Part shown: in pieces, positions 47,884 to 56,693 of the stretch
Layout: each line of letters begins with the position of its first letter
How positions within the stretch are numbered: the first letter of the stretch is position 1
Assembly (NCBI RefSeq): GCF_001651035.1
Contig: NZ_LXRG01000098.1
Span: forward strand, 55,508-119,507
Length of the DNA: 64,000 nt
From: Halomonas sp. ALS9
GTDB lineage: Bacteria > Pseudomonadota > Gammaproteobacteria > Pseudomonadales > Halomonadaceae
Direction of reading: 5' to 3'
Notes under the pieces: generated by a model
Database searches by the model: none
Told to the model about the DNA's origin: nothing
What the model saw: the letters and a program-made list of their open reading frames with translations, nothing else
Position numbers and translations under genes: made by a program

Positions 47884-49029
47884 ATGAAACTTGTCATCGA
47901 CGCCAATATCCCCGCTGCCGAACGCTGCTTTGGTCATTTCGGTACGCTTACCCGTGTGGCGGGGCGGGAGATAAACGCTGCCCACCTAGAGGATACGGAT
48001 GCGCTGATTGTGCGCTCTATTACCCAAGTCAATGAGCAACTGCTCATCAATAGCCCCGTACGCTTTATTGGCAGTTGCACCATCGGTACGGATCATGTCG
48101 ATCAGGCAGCGCTCGCTAAACGCGATATCACCTTCGCTAGCGCCCCCGGGTGCAATGCCGAAGCGGTAGTCGATTATGTATTAAGCAGCCTGCTAACGCT
48201 GGCAGAGCGCGATGGCTGGAAGCTTGGCGAGCGCACTGTGGGGATTGTAGGAGCAGGCAATGTGGGCGGTCGACTGCAGTCACGGCTAACCGCCATGGGC
48301 GTAGCTACGCTTGCCTGTGACCTGCCTCGGGCTGAAGAGGAGGGGCAGGGAGGGTTTCACCCTCTAGACGTCCTGATCGAGCGCTGTGACGTACTCTGTC
48401 TGCATACACCGCTGACCCGCGAAGGCCCGCACGTGACTTATCAGCTACTCAATGCCCAGCGTATTGAAGAGCTGGCGCCGGGCAGCGTGTTACTGAATGC
48501 CGGACGGGGCGACTGCGTGGATGGCATGGCGCTGCGCAGTCGCCTGGCGAGTAAAGGTGATATCAGTGCCATATTGGATGTGTGGGAAGAGGAGCCCGAT
48601 ATCGACGCAGGCCTGCGCGATCTGGTCTCGTTGGCAACGCCGCATATTGCCGGGCATAGCCTGGACGGCAAGCTGCGCGGCACCTGGATGATTCAGCAGG
48701 CGCTGGCCCGCCACTGCGACCAGCCTAGCGAGCTAACCTTTGCCGATATTTGCCCACCGCCCGCGTTAGCGTCGCTACATTTGCAGCACGCACTCCCCCC
48801 GGAAGACGCCCTGCGGCTCTGCATGAGAGCGGTGTATGACGTACGCCGCGACCACGATGCGCTACAACGCCAAACACTGCATCACGGCATGCGCAAAGGC
48901 TTTGATGACTGCCGCGCCAACTACCCGCTGCGGCGTGAATTTGCCACGCTCACCGTGCACCTGTCAGGGGAAGCGCTAGAGCTGGAGGCTTTATTGCGTG
49001 GGGCAGGATTTAATGTGAAGGGAGGGTAA
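47884..49029 (+). CDS. pdxB: erythronate-4-phosphate dehydrogenase PdxB
   Basis: A 381-residue enzyme of the deoxyxylulose-5-phosphate-dependent vitamin B6 pathway, oxidising 4-phosphoerythronate. It starts MKLVIDANIPAAERCFGHFG, the family opening. The NAD-binding motif is VGIVGAGNVGGRLQSRL, and the catalytic Arg, Glu and His are in NAGRGDCVDG, DVWEEEPDI and TPHIAGHSLDGK. The C-terminal domain is the PdxB-specific dimerisation domain (about residues 290-381). It stands alone. Confidence 0.95.
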   Translation: MKLVIDANIPAAERCFGHFGTLTRVAGREINAAHLEDTDALIVRSITQVNEQLLINSPVRFIGSCTIGTDHVDQAALAKRDITFASAPGCNAEAVVDYVLSSLLTLAERDGWKLGERTVGIVGAGNVGGRLQSRLTAMGVATLACDLPRAEEEGQGGFHPLDVLIERCDVLCLHTPLTREGPHVTYQLLNAQRIEELAPGSVLLNAGRGDCVDGMALRSRLASKGDISAILDVWEEEPDIDAGLRDLVSLATPHIAGHSLDGKLRGTWMIQQALARHCDQPSELTFADICPPPALASLHLQHALPPEDALRLCMRAVYDVRRDHDALQRQTLHHGMRKGFDDCRANYPLRREFATLTVHLSGEALELEALLRGAGFNVKGG

Positions 49030-49084
49030 TCAGTGATCCATTGCGGCTTCGTCTCCATTCCAGAGCAGCATGTGCTGAGCAGCG

Positions 49085-49357
49085 TTAGGATTGGTCGTAA
49101 TGGCCTCCAATGGCGAAGATGTAAATAGACTTGTCGTCGAACCGATATATCAAGCGGTCTTTCTGCGATATGCGCCTTGACCATAAGCCTGTCAGGTTAT
49201 GATTAAGGGGCTCAGGTTTGCCGATGCCAACTGAGGGATCTTCTGATCGGAGCATCTCTTTCAGCAGTCTGCAAAGCGCCTTGTGCAGCTTCTTATCCGT
49301 CTCGCGCATCTTTTCATACGCTTTCCAAGTACGCCCTTCAAATACCAGTGATCTCAT
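49085..49357 (-). CDS. yoeB: YoeB-family toxin (mRNA interferase)
   Basis: A 90-residue RelE-superfamily toxin. The Txe/YoeB landmarks are KLHKALCRLLKEML, KPEPLNHNLTGLWSRRISQKDRLIYRF with the catalytic glutamate and arginine, and the terminal GGHYDQS carrying the His-Tyr pair. YoeB binds the ribosomal A site and cuts mRNA. The ATG lies 20 bases inside the antitoxin gene in another frame, so synthesis is coupled. Active-site residues appear intact, so the toxin is probably functional. Confidence 0.92.
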   Translation of the reverse strand: MRSLVFEGRTWKAYEKMRETDKKLHKALCRLLKEMLRSEDPSVGIGKPEPLNHNLTGLWSRRISQKDRLIYRFDDKSIYIFAIGGHYDQS

Positions 49358-49610
49358 TCATCTGCTCATCAGTAGGGGTGTACCCTTGACCTTGGTTGTG
49401 AGTATTGAGGGAAGCGGCAATTTGTTGCATCAGATCCTGGCTCTGAAGAACATGTAGCGTTTCTTGCTCTCTTTCCCAGTCTTCAGCACTCATCACCACA
49501 AATGCTTCCCCGGCCCTGCGAGTGACCTTGAGTGTCTCGTGTCGGCTAACGACTTCTTCAACAACGCTCTTTAGATTATCTCTAAACTTATTGACACTAA
49601 TGGTGTCCAT
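49338..49610 (-). CDS. yefM: YefM-family antitoxin
   Basis: A 90-residue Phd/YefM antitoxin. The N-terminal DNA-binding domain is MDTISVNKFRDNLKSVVEEV and the TLKVTRRAGEAFVVMSAEDWE segment is typical. The C-terminal third (from about residue 55) is the disordered arm that wraps YoeB. It neutralises the toxin and, with it, represses the pair's promoter. Overlaps yoeB by 20 bases. Confidence 0.92.
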   Translation of the reverse strand: MDTISVNKFRDNLKSVVEEVVSRHETLKVTRRAGEAFVVMSAEDWEREQETLHVLQSQDLMQQIAASLNTHNQGQGYTPTDEQMNEITGI

Positions 49611-49624
49611 GACGCCACCTTTAT

Positions 49625-49672
49625 GTACGGCATTTTCGTACGATTATAAAGTGTGTGCTCTCATAAAGCCAA
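49625..49672 (-). promoter_or_regulatory. yefM-yoeB promoter and candidate operator
   Basis: On the minus strand a perfect TATAAT (49643-49648) has TTGGCT 18 bases upstream (49667-49672). Just downstream lie GTACG (49625-49629) and CGTAC (49637-49641), an inverted repeat containing the palindrome TCGTACGA at 49636-49643 touching the -10. YefM-type operators have a G-T-A-C core, so this is a reasonable repressor site. Confidence 0.65.
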
Positions 49673-49715
49673 GCACGGCAACGTTTTTCTGCGTTCCAGG
49701 TTCTTTCTACCAAGC

Positions 49716-49744
49716 AAGCCGCCCCGTGATAGAGGGGGCGGCTT
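49716..49744 (-). terminator. htpX terminator
   Basis: Ten-base stem AAGCCGCCCC / GGGGCGGCTT with a nine-base loop, just past the htpX stop on the minus strand. The U-tract is short (TTGCTT). Confidence 0.7.
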
Positions 49745-49756
49745 ATGAGGTGGCAC

Positions 49757-50662
49757 TTACTGCCGGTAAGCGGCTTCTTTCAGCGCGCGAATGCGCTCAT
49801 CCAGTGGCGGGTGGCTGGCAAACATTTTCTCTACCAGCGAGCGCGTTTGGCCTTTGGTGATGGCCATGGCGCGTAGCGTATCGGGCATTTGGTCGGGCAT
49901 TTCTGTTTCAGTTTTCAAGCGAGCCAACGCACTAACCATCGCATTGGTGCCTGCTAACCGCGCACCCGCCTCATCGGCTCGGTATTCGCGGTAGCGCGAG
50001 AACCAGGCAACGATCGCTGATGCCAGAATGCCGAACACAACCTCGGCCACAATCACGACGGCGAAGTAGCCCATAAAGCCTAAACCACCTTCGCCACCGC
50101 TGCGGCTTTTCAGGAAATTATCGACTAAGTGCGCCACCACGCGAGCAAAGAACATCACGAAAGTGTTCACCACGCCTTGAATCAGCGCCAGGGTGACCAT
50201 ATCGCCGTTAGCTACGTGGCCAATCTCGTGGGCCAGCACCGCACGGACTTCTTCCGGGCGCATACGGTTGAGTAGGCCCGCCGAAACGGCCACCAGTGCA
50301 TCATCCTTGTTCCAACCGGTGGCAAAAGCATTGGACTGCTGGGCCGGGAAGATACCCACTTCCGGCGTTTTGATACCCGCCTCCCGAGAGAGCTCGGCGA
50401 CCGTGTCCAGCAACCACTGTTCTGTTGAGTTGGAGGGCGTCTCAATAATCACCGTGCCGGTGCTGCGCTTGGCCATCCATTTGGAAATGAACAGCGAGAT
50501 AATCGAGCCCGCCATGCCGAAGATAAAGCAGAAAATCAGCAGGCTGGTGAAGTTGATGCCATGGCCGCGCAGATAGCCCTCTACGCCCAGCAGGCGCAGA
50601 GTAATACTGGCGACCAACAAAACCGCTATATTGGTGCCTAAAAACAGCAGAATTCGCATCAT
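49757..50662 (-). CDS. htpX: membrane metalloprotease HtpX
   Basis: A 301-residue M48 zinc protease of the inner membrane. It starts [20 protein letters not shown], with two N-terminal membrane helices. The zinc site is [13 protein letters not shown] with His145 and His149, and the downstream glutamate lies in [13 protein letters not shown]. Two more hydrophobic segments lie between. It cleaves misfolded membrane proteins together with FtsH and is usually Cpx or heat-shock controlled. GGGGAG stands upstream of the start. Confidence 0.95.
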   Translation of the reverse strand: MMRILLFLGTNIAVLLVASITLRLLGVEGYLRGHGINFTSLLIFCFIFGMAGSIISLFISKWMAKRSTGTVIIETPSNSTEQWLLDTVAELSREAGIKTPEVGIFPAQQSNAFATGWNKDDALVAVSAGLLNRMRPEEVRAVLAHEIGHVANGDMVTLALIQGVVNTFVMFFARVVAHLVDNFLKSRSGGEGGLGFMGYFAVVIVAEVVFGILASAIVAWFSRYREYRADEAGARLAGTNAMVSALARLKTETEMPDQMPDTLRAMAITKGQTRSLVEKMFASHPPLDERIRALKEAAYRQ

Positions 50663-50727
50663 GGTGCAGGTTCTCCCCTAAGGTTCATCGAAGCATTGCT
50701 AGATTAATGGCTTAGATACGTGCTGTT

Positions 50728-50759
50728 CATGGCAGTTTCAAGGCATGGCGGTGTCAATG
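50728..50759. repeat. 16-base direct tandem pair upstream of htpX
   Basis: CATGGCAGTTTCAAGG at 50728 and a copy with four changes at 50744. Weaker than the other examples. Confidence 0.5.
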
Positions 50760-50778
50760 AGCTGGTTTAATGTAAGTG

Positions 50779-52026
50779 CTACTGCCGATAGCGAGACAGG
50801 AAATTGGCAAAGCGGTCAAGTGCATCGCCAAGCTGGTCGGCCCAGGGCAGCGTCACAATGCGCACATGATCCGGCTCTGGCCAGTTAAAGGCCGTACCCT
50901 GCACCAGCAGTATTTTTTCCTGCAGCAGCAGATCCAGCACCATTTGCTGATCATCTTTGATATTGAACACTTTAGGGTCGAGGCGCGGAAACGCGTAGAG
51001 GGCGCCTTTGGGCTTCACGCAGGAAACCCCGGGGATCGCGTTCAGTTTCTCCACCGTGATATCGCGCTGGGCCAGCAGCCGCCCACCGGGCAGGATCAAA
51101 TCATTGATCGATTGATAGCCCCCCAGCGCTGTTTGAATCGCGTGCTGGGCGGGTACGTTGGCGCACAGCCGCATAGAGGCCAGCATATTCAGCCCCTGGA
51201 TATAGTCCTGAGCGTTTAGCTTGGCCAGCGTGCCGGAAATGATCATCCAGCCCGAGCGGAAGCCGGCGCAGCGGTAGCTCTTGGAGAGGCCATTCATGGT
51301 AATCACTAACTGGTCATCGTCCGCCAGCGCGCCGGTGGCGGTGTGCTCAACGCCGTCATATAGAATCTTGTCGTAGATCTCGTCTGAGAACACCACCAGG
51401 TTGTGCTGCTTGGCGATCGCCAACACCTCTTTCACCACGGCAGGCGGATACACCGCGCCGGTGGGATTATTGGGGTTGATCAGCACAATGGCGCGGGTAT
51501 GGCTGGTGATCTTGGCACGGATGTCCGCCATGTCGGGCGTCCAGTCGGCCTGCTCGTCGCAGAGGTAGTGCACTGCGTGACCGCCGGAGAGGTGAGCGGC
51601 GGCGGTCCAGAGCGGGTAGTCCGGCGCGGGGATCAGTACTTCATCGCCGTCGTTGAGCAGCGCCTGCATGGCCATCACAATCAGCTCAGAAACGCCGTTG
51701 CCGATGAAGATATCCTCAACCCCCACCCCTGGAATCTGCTTGCGCTGGCACTCCTGCATAATCGCCTTGCGGGCAGAGTAGAGGCCCTTGGAGTCGCAGT
51801 AGCCTTGAGCCGTGGGCAGGTTGCGCATCACATCCTGGAGAATCTCTTCCGGTGCCTCAAAGCCAAACGGCGCGGGGTTGCCGATGTTCAGCTTGAGAAT
51901 GCGCTGACCTTCCTCTTCCAGGCGCTTGGCATGGTCGAGTACCGGGCCGCGAATGTCGTAGCAGACATTGTGCAGCTTATGAGATTTCTTCAGCGGTTGT
52001 GATTCGTGCGACTGCGGGGTATCCAT
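50779..52026 (-). CDS. alaA: pyridoxal-phosphate aminotransferase, AlaA (YfbQ) type
   Basis: A 415-residue class I aminotransferase. It has LKLNIGNPAPFGFEAPEEIL, QGYCDSKGLYSARKAI, DYPLWTAAAHLSGG, VLINPNNPTGAVYP, DEIYDKILYDG, and the PLP lysine in NGLSKSYRCAGFRSGW. The set and the length match E. coli AlaA, the main glutamate-pyruvate aminotransferase for alanine synthesis. An in-frame start 11 codons upstream was not preferred. No strong ribosome site is visible for either start. Confidence 0.9.
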   Translation of the reverse strand: MDTPQSHESQPLKKSHKLHNVCYDIRGPVLDHAKRLEEEGQRILKLNIGNPAPFGFEAPEEILQDVMRNLPTAQGYCDSKGLYSARKAIMQECQRKQIPGVGVEDIFIGNGVSELIVMAMQALLNDGDEVLIPAPDYPLWTAAAHLSGGHAVHYLCDEQADWTPDMADIRAKITSHTRAIVLINPNNPTGAVYPPAVVKEVLAIAKQHNLVVFSDEIYDKILYDGVEHTATGALADDDQLVITMNGLSKSYRCAGFRSGWMIISGTLAKLNAQDYIQGLNMLASMRLCANVPAQHAIQTALGGYQSINDLILPGGRLLAQRDITVEKLNAIPGVSCVKPKGALYAFPRLDPKVFNIKDDQQMVLDLLLQEKILLVQGTAFNWPEPDHVRIVTLPWADQLGDALDRFANFLSRYRQ

Positions 52027-52077
52027 GAGGTGTCTATCCAAAAGTGGCGAGGGGCCCAAAAGTGTCCAAAAGCATGC

Positions 52078-52105
52078 GTTTAAAAACCAGAGTTTAAAAA
52101 CCAGT
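52078..52105. repeat. 14-base direct tandem pair upstream of alaA
   Basis: GTTTAAAAACCAGA at 52078 is followed directly by a copy differing only in the last base at 52092. Short C-C-A-A-A-A-G-T motifs also recur just before it. Confidence 0.83.
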
Positions 52106-52143
52106 GCCCACAGGCCATCATCGGCGATAGGGCTATTAGGCCA

Positions 52144-53100
52144 TTATGCGTCGGGAAGTACCTGATTGTCTTCGTCGTTTTGCACGGGCGGCGGGGGAAT
52201 GTCAGCGGGGGTTTCCAATGTTAGCCTGCCCAGTTTGCCATCGCGTAGTTCGTGAAGCAGTACTTCCGCGCCGCGATGCATATCCACCGCGCCGCCGGGG
52301 CGCAGGCCGCCACGGCGTGCGGCAATATCTTTTAAAATGGCATTGCCATCAAAGCCAGCAATGGCAAGAAAATCGGGCTTTTTGGGGCCATCGGCATCAA
52401 TGTCGTGGGGGATGTCCGGCGCCGCGTAAGGCGGCAGCTCTTTGAGCTTATAACGCTCGGTGAGCGCTTCGGGGTAGCGTTTGGCTAGCTCCGCGCTGGT
52501 CACAATCGCCACATCGGTATATTCGATGGCGGTATCGCGAATGGCTCCGGTGGCGGCGAGGCGGTAGGCGCTGGCCTGGTCTTCAATTTTGGGCCACAGT
52601 ACACCAGGGGTGTCGGTAAGCGCGACACGCCCATCAATGCGCACCTTTTGCTGGCGCTTGGTCACCGCTGGCTCGTTACCGGTTTTGGCAATTTTTCGCC
52701 CAGCCAAACCATTAATTAGCGTGGATTTTCCTACGTTGGGAATGCCCATCACCATCACGCGCACATCGCGGTCGGCGCGCACGGCACCGGCCAGCTCATG
52801 GCACAGCTTGGGAATCTGCTTGAGCTCGCGGGTGTTGGTGGTCGTGATCGCCAGGGCGCGCATATTCTCTTGGGCATCAAAGTAAGCAACCCATTCGGCT
52901 GTCCGCTCGGGGTCGGCAAGATCGGCGCGGGAGAGAATTTTCAGTACCGGCTTGTGACGCGTTAGCACGGCCAGCATCGGATTAGCGCTGGAGTAGGGCA
53001 GACGGGCATCGAGCACCTCGATCACGACGTCAATTTCAGGCAGCACCTCCTGAATCTGGCGGCGGGCCTTGTTCATATGTCCTGGAAACCAGCCGAGCAT
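52144..53100 (-). CDS. circularly permuted GTPase of the YlqF/RbgA type
   Basis: A 318-residue GTPase with permuted G motifs. It opens MLGWFPGHMNKARRQIQEVL. G4 is in LKILSRADLAD near residue 65, G1 is GIPNVGKSTLINGL near 120, and G3 is DTPGVLWPKI near 165. The C-terminal domain (from about 190) contacts rRNA. RbgA/YlqF promotes late assembly of the 50S subunit. The ATG at 53100 follows GGAGAG. A polar tail ends NDEDNQVLPDA. Confidence 0.9.
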   Translation of the reverse strand: MLGWFPGHMNKARRQIQEVLPEIDVVIEVLDARLPYSSANPMLAVLTRHKPVLKILSRADLADPERTAEWVAYFDAQENMRALAITTTNTRELKQIPKLCHELAGAVRADRDVRVMVMGIPNVGKSTLINGLAGRKIAKTGNEPAVTKRQQKVRIDGRVALTDTPGVLWPKIEDQASAYRLAATGAIRDTAIEYTDVAIVTSAELAKRYPEALTERYKLKELPPYAAPDIPHDIDADGPKKPDFLAIAGFDGNAILKDIAARRGGLRPGGAVDMHRGAEVLLHELRDGKLGRLTLETPADIPPPPVQNDEDNQVLPDA

Positions 53101-53133
53101 GGGTCTCTCCTGCAAGTACAAAAATAACGGCAC

Positions 53134-53171
53134 AAAAAAAGCGGGCGATCATTCTAGCAGATGACGCCCGC
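53134..53171 (-). terminator. msrB terminator
   Basis: Stem GCGGGCG / CGCCCGC with additional pairs inside. On the minus strand it is followed by TTTTTTTG. It lies about 35 bases after msrB and before the GTPase gene, so the GTPase gene needs its own promoter. Confidence 0.85.
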
Positions 53172-53205
53172 CTTGCCGGGTTTCCTTGCGAGGATTTAGC
53201 GGCGA

Positions 53206-53604
53206 TTACTCGTCAGGATGAAATTCCAGTGACACAGAGTTAATGCAGTAGCGTAAGCCGGTGGTCTCCGGTGGCCCATCGGGGAAGACATGGCCCAAGT
53301 GGGCATCGCAGTGAGAGCAAACGACTTCGGTGCGCTGCATACCGTGCGTGGTATCAGTATGCTCCTCCACACAGCGGGTGCCCAGCGGCCGGTCGAAGCT
53401 TGGCCAACCGCAGCCAGCGTCAAACTTATGCTCGTTTTCAAACAGCGGCGCATGGCAGCAGACACAGTGGTAGATACCCTGCGCATCGCGCACCTGATAG
53501 TCGCCGGTGAAAGGCCGCTCTGTCCCTTTCTCGCGCGCCACGCGGTACTGCTCTGGGGTTAGCTGCTGTTGCCATTCGTCGGGGGATTTTTCTATTTTCG
53601 CCAT
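53206..53604 (-). CDS. msrB: peptide methionine (R)-S-oxide reductase
   Basis: A 132-residue enzyme that repairs methionine-R-sulfoxide. The SelR fold is shown by [27 protein letters not shown], the second zinc pair [16 protein letters not shown], and the catalytic cysteine in [12 protein letters not shown] near the C-terminus. Four zinc cysteines are intact. The ATG at 53604 follows AAAGGAG; a further nine in-frame codons upstream are not needed. Confidence 0.96.
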   Translation of the reverse strand: MAKIEKSPDEWQQQLTPEQYRVAREKGTERPFTGDYQVRDAQGIYHCVCCHAPLFENEHKFDAGCGWPSFDRPLGTRCVEEHTDTTHGMQRTEVVCSHCDAHLGHVFPDGPPETTGLRYCINSVSLEFHPDE

Positions 53605-53646
53605 GGGGTTCTCCTTTCCCTCTGGTTTCAATCATTCAGAGGCTTA

Positions 53647-53698
53647 TTGGACAGACTAGCTTATCACTTGTTTAAGAGACAGCTAGCTATCTGTCCAA
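53647..53698. repeat. inverted repeat between ggt and msrB
   Basis: Arms 53647-53661 and 53681-53698 share TTGGACAGA plus AGCT/TAGCT. The separation is 19 bases. It may be a terminator for the ggt transcript lacking a good U-run, or part of the msrB promoter region. Confidence 0.6.
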
Positions 53699-53752
53699 GT
53701 TCAGCATATGGGAAAGCCCAATTTTCACGCAGTGCAAACAGTTGCGGTCTTA

Positions 53753-55339
53753 TTAAATGCTTGCCGCTCCACCGTTGCTGCGCGGGTCGTGGGCGCTCTC
53801 TATTAAGCCATCCGGGTGGTGCACGATGCCGCCCGCATGGCCCATAGTGTCGCTGAACGCCTCAGGAAGTACTTCCACGTCGTGGCCCGCTGACGCCAAT
53901 GCGGCGACCAGCGCGTCGTCAAAGCGTGCTTCGAGTTTCAAGTTGGTGCTGGTTTCTCCCCAGGTGCGTCCCAGCAGCCAACGCGGCGCAGTGATTGCTT
54001 GTTGCAACGGCATGCCGTGCAGTGCGTAGCGCGAAAAAATCGCCGCCTGGGTTTGCGGCTGGCCTTCACCACCCATGGTGCCGTAGACCATGGTGCGACC
54101 ATCATTAAATTTGGCCAGCGCCGGATTCAAAGTGTGGAAGGGTTTACGGCCTGGGGCTAAGCCGCGCAGGTCATTGGGATTAAGCGAGAAGCTGATGCCG
54201 CGGTTTTGCCACAGCACGCCGCTTTCCGATAGCACCACGCCGCTGCCGAATTCCCAGTAGATGCTCTGTATAAAGCTCACCGAACGGCCTTCGCTGTCCA
54301 CGGTGCCCATCCAAATCGTGTCGCCAGGGGCGGGTTCGTGAGGCCAGGGCAGGGCGTGCTGCGGGTCAACTTTTGCCGCCTCAGCACTGATACTTTCTTC
54401 GCTGAGCAATTCTTGAAGCGGGGTAGGCACGCGTCTGGGGTCAGTGACGTTTTGATCGCGCAGGATAAAGGCGCGCTTGGTGGCTTCGATTAGCCCATGA
54501 AGGTGATCAAAACCGTTCGGCTCGGCGGCTTTTAAACGCTCATAGATGCCCAGAATCATTAATGAGGCCATGCCTTGGGTTGGAGCGGGCAGGTTATACA
54601 GCGTGGCATCTTGTAGCGTTACTTCCAGCGGCGTAACTCGCTGGGCGCGGTAATCATGAAAGTCAACTAAACGCAGTGGGCTGCCGACTGCTTCCAAGTC
54701 TTTCGCCATGCTAGCGGCCAGTTCGCCGCGATAGAAATCGTCTAATCCGGCTTCCGCCAAGCGCTTGAGGGTAGCCGCTAAACGTGGCTGGCGCAGCCGC
54801 TCACCTTCTCGAGGCACCTGGCCGTTAAGCAGCAGGGAATCACTAAAACCAGGGCTTTGAGACAGGCGCTCAACGTGTTTGGCGGTGAGTGCTTCCTGGC
54901 TTTGCGTGACTGAAATACCCGCTTCGGCATGATGAATCGCGTCGGCCAGCAGCGTGGTGAGAGGCAACTGCTTACCCCATGCTGATGCCACGTTCAGCGC
55001 TTCATGCCAGCCGCCAATGGTACCGGCCATGGTCAGAGCAGCTTTAGGGCCGCGCTCGGGGATCTGCGTTTCACCGGCGTAGAAATCCGCGCTGGCTAAG
55101 CCCGCCGCTGGGCCGCATGCATCGATAGCGACCGGCGTTTTACCCGGCTCATGAATTAACCAGAAACCGTCGCCACCCAGGGCGTTCATATGCGGATAAA
55201 CCACCGCAATGGCCGCGGCAGCGGCAACCATGGCTTCCACCGCGTTACCGCCCTGTTTAAGCACATCGCGACCGGCGCTGGCGGCCAGGTGATGAGGGGC
55301 GACACAGCTGCCACCGTAACTACGTTGAGTGTGAAGCAT
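53753..55339 (-). CDS. gamma-glutamyltransferase-family Ntn hydrolase, cytoplasmic, non-canonical
   Basis: A 528-residue Ntn-hydrolase proenzyme. The N-terminal part has DVLKQGGNAVEAMVAAAAAI and ALGGDGFWLIHEPG. Cleavage is expected before Thr341 (GDTIWMGTVDSEGRSVSFIQ). Classical GGT has T-T-H-x-S there and a P-L-S-S-M segment later; here those positions read T-I-W-M-G and RKPFHTLNPAL, so this is a divergent member, perhaps closer to oxamate amidohydrolase HpxW or other amidases. There is no signal peptide, unlike periplasmic GGT. It is the last gene of the TRAP operon, suggesting hydrolysis of an imported gamma-glutamyl or amide compound (inference). Confidence 0.8.
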   Translation of the reverse strand: MLHTQRSYGGSCVAPHHLAASAGRDVLKQGGNAVEAMVAAAAAIAVVYPHMNALGGDGFWLIHEPGKTPVAIDACGPAAGLASADFYAGETQIPERGPKAALTMAGTIGGWHEALNVASAWGKQLPLTTLLADAIHHAEAGISVTQSQEALTAKHVERLSQSPGFSDSLLLNGQVPREGERLRQPRLAATLKRLAEAGLDDFYRGELAASMAKDLEAVGSPLRLVDFHDYRAQRVTPLEVTLQDATLYNLPAPTQGMASLMILGIYERLKAAEPNGFDHLHGLIEATKRAFILRDQNVTDPRRVPTPLQELLSEESISAEAAKVDPQHALPWPHEPAPGDTIWMGTVDSEGRSVSFIQSIYWEFGSGVVLSESGVLWQNRGISFSLNPNDLRGLAPGRKPFHTLNPALAKFNDGRTMVYGTMGGEGQPQTQAAIFSRYALHGMPLQQAITAPRWLLGRTWGETSTNLKLEARFDDALVAALASAGHDVEVLPEAFSDTMGHAGGIVHHPDGLIESAHDPRSNGGAASI

Positions 55340-55364
55340 ATCCAGAAACCTTTTTTAATTGTGA

Positions 55365-56690
55365 TTACCAGCCAATGGCGTTCGGCAGCCAAGTGGCAAT
55401 ACTGGGAAAGATAAACACCAGCGCCACGGCCAGAAACTGTAAGCCGATAAACGGCAGTGCGCCTTTGTAAATATCCAGCGTCGAGACTTCTTTCGGTGCC
55501 ACGCCCTTGAGGAAAAACAGCGACCAGCCAAAGGGAGGGGTGAGAAACGAGGTTTGCAGCACCAGCCCGACTAAAATCCCCAGCCACACCATATCAACGC
55601 CCATCTGCACGAAGAACGGCAGAAACAGTGGTAGGGCAATATAGCTGATCTCGATCCACTCCAAAAAGAAGCCCAAGACAAACATTAGTAGCAGCATAAA
55701 CAACAGCGCGCCTAGCTCACCACCGGGCACCCAGTCGAACATGCGGGCCACCAAGTGCTCTCCACCCAAGCCACGAAATGCCAGGCCAAACACTTGGGCG
55801 CTGATCAAAATAAAAAACACCATCGCCGAGATCACCAGCGTGGCTTTGGCAACCTCTTTGAGTAGTGCAAAGGTTAATCGCCCGGAGCAAGCCACAATGA
55901 CTAACGCCCCCAGTGCGCCCATGGAGGCCGCCTCGGTAGGCGCCGCAATACCACCAATAATCGAGCCCAACACCGCAAACACCAAGCCCACTGGTGGGCC
56001 CACTACAGTAATGACTTTGTGAACCAGCTGGCGCCGTCCCATATCCGCGCGCTCTTCAGCTGGAATGGGTGGCATCAGGTGGGGGTAGAGTTTGGCGATA
56101 ATCAGAATGGCAATAATATACACCGCCGCTAGCGTCAGCCCCGGCACCATGGCCGCAGCGAACATCGTGCCGACCGATTCACCCAGAATTTCAGCGAGTA
56201 GGATTAGCACCAGGCTGGGTGGGATAATTTGTCCCAAGGTGCCGGAGGCGCAGATCATGCCGGTGGCCAAGGTTTTGGGGTAGCCGCGGCGGAGTAGCGT
56301 GGGTAGGGTGAGCAGGCCCAGGGTGACGATCGTAGCGCCAACAATGCCCGTAGCGGCGCCTAACAGCACGCCAACTAAAATAATCGCCACACCCATGCCG
56401 CCTGAAATGCCGCCAAACAAGTGGCCGATCACATCAATCAGCTCTTCGGCCAGCTTCGACTTCTCCAGCATTACCCCCATAAAAACAAACAGCGGTATGG
56501 CCATAAAGGTGTAGTTGGTCACTACGCCGTAAATACGCGATGGCAGCAGGTTAAACAGCATCGGGCCGAAGCCAATATAGCCAAAGAAAAAAGCGGTAGC
56601 CGCGATGCTGATACCCACAGGGATACCAATCAGCAGAAACACGAAAAAAGCCACGATCATACCGATCGCTAGCCATTCATTGGGAGACAT
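55365..56690 (-). CDS. TRAP transporter large permease (DctM)
   Basis: A 441-residue membrane protein with about 12 helices, of the DctM class. Landmarks are MSPNEWLAIGMIVAFFVFLLIG, FMAIPLFVFMGVMLEKSKLAE, GGMGVAIILVGVLLGAATGIVGA and PTEAASMGALGALV. It is the ion-driven translocation subunit of the tripartite importer. It starts three bases after dctQ ends and lies 25 bases before the Ntn-hydrolase gene. Confidence 0.93.
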   Translation of the reverse strand: MSPNEWLAIGMIVAFFVFLLIGIPVGISIAATAFFFGYIGFGPMLFNLLPSRIYGVVTNYTFMAIPLFVFMGVMLEKSKLAEELIDVIGHLFGGISGGMGVAIILVGVLLGAATGIVGATIVTLGLLTLPTLLRRGYPKTLATGMICASGTLGQIIPPSLVLILLAEILGESVGTMFAAAMVPGLTLAAVYIIAILIIAKLYPHLMPPIPAEERADMGRRQLVHKVITVVGPPVGLVFAVLGSIIGGIAAPTEAASMGALGALVIVACSGRLTFALLKEVAKATLVISAMVFFILISAQVFGLAFRGLGGEHLVARMFDWVPGGELGALLFMLLLMFVLGFFLEWIEISYIALPLFLPFFVQMGVDMVWLGILVGLVLQTSFLTPPFGWSLFFLKGVAPKEVSTLDIYKGALPFIGLQFLAVALVFIFPSIATWLPNAIGW

Positions 56691-56693
56691 GCG

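Noticed and set aside
51403..52002. A 199-codon frame on the plus strand over alaA.
   Set aside because: It is a shadow of the aminotransferase gene.
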